Assembly (NCBI GenBank): GCA_023436745.1
Contig: JAEZHZ010000352.1
Span: forward strand, 1 to 17,712
From: Pseudomonadota bacterium
GTDB lineage: Bacteria > Pseudomonadota > Alphaproteobacteria > Rhizobiales > Devosiaceae
Direction of reading: 5' to 3'
Length of the DNA: 17,712 bases
Under the pieces are notes generated by a model that saw nothing but the letters and a program-made list of their open reading frames with translations, had not been told where the DNA came from and searched no databases. Positions 15,300 through 17,712 of this stretch are shown here, in pieces (the first letter of the stretch is position 1; every line of letters begins with the position of its first letter). The position numbers and the translations under genes were made by a program.

Positions 15300-15328
15300 G
15301 CCTGGCGGGTACGAGGGCCCCGCCAGGC
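15300..15328 (-). promoter_or_regulatory. Intercistronic hairpin between the lasso precursor and B1
   Basis: A perfect 10-bp stem, GCCTGGCGGG (15300-15309) with CCCGCCAGGC (15319-15328), encloses a 9-nt loop. On the minus-strand transcript it lies just after the precursor stop and just before the B1 ribosome-binding site. No U-run follows, so it fits partial termination or mRNA protection that keeps precursor mRNA in excess over enzyme mRNA. As I recall, hairpins in this position have been noted in other proteobacterial lasso clusters. Confidence 0.6.
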
Positions 15329-15335
15329 TCTCCAC

Positions 15336-15485
15336 TCAGGAGAAGGTGATATCGCCAACGGGGGTCCCCGCAGGGAACGTGGCGTCGAGCACGGTGCCCG
15401 TGGACATGCCCTGGGTAACCTTGGACATCAGGCCGTGCTTTGTCAGTTTGGGCGCAGAATATTCGGTACGCTTAGGCGTGTTCAT
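15336..15485 (-). CDS. Lasso peptide precursor A (49 aa; 25-residue leader, 24-residue core)
   Basis: This short gene encodes the substrate of the whole cluster. The leader begins MNTPKRTEYSAPKL and contains YxxPxL (Tyr9, Pro12, Leu14). Counting back from Gly26 these fall at -17, -14 and -12, the positions known for B1 recognition in this lasso class, and Thr24 falls at -2, the conserved cleavage-site residue. The core begins GMSTGTVLD (26-34), so Gly1 and Asp9 can form a nine-residue macrolactam ring; the tail runs from ATFPAG to PVGDITFS, ending in Ser24. A C-terminal Ser is the phosphorylation site in paeninodin-type peptides, matching the kinase gene. ATG 15485 has GGAG 7 nt upstream. The core start resembles, from memory, sphingomonad syanodin-type peptides. 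Topology and phosphorylation are predicted, not shown. Confidence 0.9.
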   Translation of the reverse strand: MNTPKRTEYSAPKLTKHGLMSKVTQGMSTGTVLDATFPAGTPVGDITFS

Positions 15486-15524
15486 TTCAACACTCCATGT
15501 TGGCATGCGATTACCTCGCGACGA

Positions 15525-15554
15525 CTACAATGACCGTGCGGTCTATTGAGTCAA
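15525..15554 (-). promoter_or_regulatory. Putative promoter of the lasso operon
   Basis: On the minus strand TTGACT (15554-15549) is followed after 18 bp by TTGTAG (15530-15525). The -10 match is poor, but the spacing gives a leader of about 30 nt before the precursor ATG. Copies of TTGAGTC on the plus strand occur at 15546 and 15586, exactly 40 bp apart, one overlapping the -35. Confidence 0.3.
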
Positions 15555-15657
15555 CAAAGTCTGGAGCACGGGAGCCTTGCGAATTTTGAGTCTTGAGGCA
15601 GTATGAGGAAATATTTCTCTATGGGCGCAGATCGCGCATATTCGGGAGAAGCTCGTC

Positions 15658-16728
15658 TTGCTTGGCTTTGGCGCCTTGGATGTCGAGGCAGTGCAACTCG
15701 TCCTGGCGGCTCTGCGCCGTCACTTCTTTGCCGACTCCCAGGTGCCAGTCGCGAGTTCTGATCTCGTGCGGGAGCGCGCCATAGAGCTCGCAAGGCGGAA
15801 TAAAGTCCTCTGGCACACAGGTGCCGTTCTCGGTGCGGGTCACTGGAGCGCCGCAGTAAAGAGCTACACGGCTGCGTTCGCTCTGAACAACTCCATCATT
15901 GCCGAGCAATTGGCTTCCGTGAGTAGCGTGATGACTGCGGAGAAAATCGCCCACGTGGTTGTAAAAGGGGTGCCTCAACAACTCCAAATATACAGAGAGA
16001 TTTGTATTAGGCCATCGTCGGACGTGGATATATTGGTGGAGAGAGAGGAGTTCTTGCGAGCAAGAGATTTGCTTGTAGGTCGTGGATTCAAGTTGCTCAC
16101 GCCCTCCCTATGGTGGTGGGCCTTCCTGGGTGAGCAACATCTGGTCCAGTTCGCGACCCGCCAAGTGTCTGTAGACCTGCACCATCAGTTGCACCAACCG
16201 GGCGTACCCGGGTTCCGCGAGCCTGCCGGGATATTCAGGCGGGCTGCAAAGATGACTTTGGCAGGCGTTTCTGTTCCGGTTCTGGAGCGGGCAGACATCC
16301 CGCTCCTGCTGGTGATCAGTATCTGTAAAGCGACCTTGTCAAGGGAAACGAATACTGGATATGTCACAGATCTATTCGCGCTGCTCATGGCAGATGCGCC
16401 CCGGTCGGTTAACTCCTTGTTAACTCGGGCGGCGGCCGAGCGGCTGCTAGGACCCGCCCGGCTCGCATTGCGGATGCTGGATCTTCTTTTTGGCACCAGC
16501 TTTCTGCCCACCGGCCCGGCTAAGCCTCTTGAAGTCGTCGATGATGCGACACTTCTGGCAATGATGATGACGCCCGAGGCAGCTTCCATCGCCTGGCCGC
16601 GGCGTCGGTTCTTGATTGATGCGTTCTGCGACGGCGATTCACTGCGCGCCGCCCGCCAACTGGGGCTGGTTTATGCCTCCGAGATCGCGATGCACCTCTT
16701 TGAACGACGAAAAGCAGCGCCTGTTTGA
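15658..16728 (+). CDS. Nucleotidyltransferase-fold protein associated with lasso clusters (PF14907 type)
   Basis: This is a 356-residue protein with the DNA polymerase beta-like nucleotidyltransferase pattern: VVVKGVPQQLQIYRE (100-114), RPSSDVDILV with Asp122 and Asp124 as metal ligands, and VDLHHQL, in which Asp173 is the likely third acid. This set matches the uncharacterised NTP_transf_5 family often found in lasso clusters carrying an HprK-like kinase. It starts at TTG 15658, with GGGAGAA 7 nt upstream; the frame is open back to 15607 without a better start. It runs divergently from the precursor gene, so the 172-bp gap serves both. The DNA is visibly richer in A and T than its neighbours, hinting at separate acquisition. 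Its substrate is unknown; nucleotidylation of the phosphorylated peptide is one possibility. Confidence 0.85.
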   Translation: MLGFGALDVEAVQLVLAALRRHFFADSQVPVASSDLVRERAIELARRNKVLWHTGAVLGAGHWSAAVKSYTAAFALNNSIIAEQLASVSSVMTAEKIAHVVVKGVPQQLQIYREICIRPSSDVDILVEREEFLRARDLLVGRGFKLLTPSLWWWAFLGEQHLVQFATRQVSVDLHHQLHQPGVPGFREPAGIFRRAAKMTLAGVSVPVLERADIPLLLVISICKATLSRETNTGYVTDLFALLMADAPRSVNSLLTRAAAERLLGPARLALRMLDLLFGTSFLPTGPAKPLEVVDDATLLAMMMTPEAASIAWPRRRFLIDAFCDGDSLRAARQLGLVYASEIAMHLFERRKAAPV

Positions 16729-16753
16729 TGAAGTAAATCGGTTATGCATCAAA
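16724..16753 (+). terminator. Weak hairpin at the end of the nucleotidyltransferase gene
   Basis: TTTGATG (16724-16730) and CATCAAA (16747-16753) form a 7-bp stem over a 16-nt loop and include the stop codon. The stem is AT-rich and no clear T-run follows, so this is a weak terminator candidate only. Confidence 0.2.
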
Positions 16754-16841
16754 TACATATCTGCCTTTCCTGCTGGGGCGCGACAGAGACGGAATGGTGT
16801 GGCCAACTGACTTCGTAGACGTCGCAAACGGAGTCAGAAAT

Positions 16842-17712
16842 ATGACTATGCGCGTAAGAACCGCAGTATTCCCGGTGGCCGGTCTCGGCACCCGTTTTCT
16901 GCCTGCAACCAAAGCAATGCCCAAGGAAATGCTGACGGTTGTTGATCGGCCCCTCATTCAATACGCGGTCGATGAGGCCAAGGAGGCCGGCATCGAGCAC
17001 TTTGTCTTTGTCACGGGGCGAAACAAGGGAGTGATCGAAGACCACTTCGATCGCCAGTATGAACTCGAGAAGACTCTGGAGTTGCGCGGGAAGGCGACGG
17101 CCCTTGCGCAGTTGCGAAGGGAAACGCCTTCAGCTGGCCACGCCAGCTTTACCCGTCAGCAGGAACCTCTGGGTCTCGGCCACGCCGTCTGGTGTGCGCG
17201 CGATCTGGTCGGCGATGAACCCTTCGCCCTGCTGTTGCCGGACATGCTGTTCATGGGCAAACCCGGTGTCATGCGCCAGATGGTCGAAACGTTCGAGGTC
17301 ACGGCCGGCAATGTCGTTGCCGTTGAAGAAGTGCCGCACGATCAGGTCAGCGCCTACGGGGTAGTGGCTCGGGGCCATGGCCCGGACAATGCGTTCCGCA
17401 TAGAGGCGATGGTCGAAAAGCCGAACCCACAAGATGCACCGTCAAACCTCATCATTTCTGGCCGCTACATCCTCCAGCCAGCAATCTTCGCGTTGCTGGC
17501 CGAGCAGACGATGGGCGCCGGCGGAGAGATCCAGCTCACCGACGCCATGTTGGCCTTGATGGGGCGGCAGCCCTTCATCGGTGTGAAGTATGCCGGAAAG
17601 TCCTTCGACTGCGGTTCGAAGTCCGGGTTCCTCGCCGCCAATGTTGCATTTGCCCTTGAACGTGACGATGTCCGCGACCAATTCCTCGAACTCCTGACCG
17701 ACCGGGGTATCG
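16842..17712 (+). CDS. galU: UTP-glucose-1-phosphate uridylyltransferase, 3' end outside the window
   Basis: Some 290 residues are visible with no stop, so the gene runs off the right edge and is probably nearly complete (the family is about 290-300 residues). Seen: the nucleotide-binding loop AVFPVAGLGTRFLPATKAMPKEML (residues 8-31), VDRPLIQYAVDEA, QQEPLGLGHAVWCAR, LLPDMLF, EEVPHDQVSAYGVV, VEKPNP, and GGEIQLTDAM, all standard for bacterial GalU. It makes UDP-glucose from UTP and glucose-1-phosphate, a donor for surface glycans such as those of the neighbouring operon. ATG 16842 has GGAG 8 nt upstream; ATG 16848 is an alternative. It lies 113 bp after the nucleotidyltransferase gene in the same direction and probably has its own promoter. 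Confidence 0.95.
   Translation, partial: MTMRVRTAVFPVAGLGTRFLPATKAMPKEMLTVVDRPLIQYAVDEAKEAGIEHFVFVTGRNKGVIEDHFDRQYELEKTLELRGKATALAQLRRETPSAGHASFTRQQEPLGLGHAVWCARDLVGDEPFALLLPDMLFMGKPGVMRQMVETFEVTAGNVVAVEEVPHDQVSAYGVVARGHGPDNAFRIEAMVEKPNPQDAPSNLIISGRYILQPAIFALLAEQTMGAGGEIQLTDAMLALMGRQPFIGVKYAGKSFDCGSKSGFLAANVAFALERDDVRDQFLELLTDRGI

Overview
The window looks like chromosomal DNA of a GC-rich alphaproteobacterium, most plausibly a sphingomonad. This rests on overall codon use, the HlyD/FUSC and ArsR/SRPBCC modules, and a lasso-peptide gene set (precursor, B1, B2, C, kinase, nucleotidyltransferase) of the kind I recall from Sphingomonadales. The genus is inferred. No rRNA, tRNA, CRISPR array or intact insertion sequence is visible.

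Left third (1-6074): the 3' end of a beta-lactamase-fold serine hydrolase; a DsbA-like thioredoxin-fold protein; an SDR protein divergent from an ArsR regulator/SRPBCC gene pair, with two copies of a 16-bp inverted-repeat operator between them; and a MarR regulator divergent from an HlyD adaptor and a FUSC-type pump, also with a palindrome between them. The last module should export aromatic or weak acids.

Middle (6094-11842): a surface-polysaccharide block. On the minus strand, a MOP-family flippase, a polysaccharide pyruvyl transferase-like protein, a GT2 and a GT4 glycosyltransferase are joined by successive 4-bp start/stop overlaps, so they are almost certainly one translationally coupled operon. 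A second GT2 gene runs divergently on the plus strand and ends 42 bp inside the 3' end of the lasso kinase gene.

Right (11801-16728): a compact class II lasso-peptide cluster. The 49-residue precursor gene (15336-15485, minus) is easily missed. It carries the YxxPxL recognition motif with Tyr, Pro and Leu at -17, -14 and -12, Thr at -2, and a 24-residue core with Gly1, Asp9 and a C-terminal Ser. Downstream in order are B1 (PqqD-like RRE), B2 (leader protease), C (asparagine-synthetase-like cyclase) and an HprK-like kinase expected to phosphorylate the C-terminal Ser, as in paeninodin-type lasso peptides. A nucleotidyltransferase-fold gene of the type found with such clusters is divergent. A 10-bp-stem hairpin separates the precursor from the enzymes. 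No ABC exporter, isopeptidase or TonB receptor gene is in the window. A galU gene (UDP-glucose supply) runs off the right end, so the lasso cluster sits between a polysaccharide operon and a sugar-nucleotide gene.

The most exciting item is the new lasso peptide with its kinase and nucleotidyltransferase set inside a glycan locus. Its structure, modification and export route can be tested.
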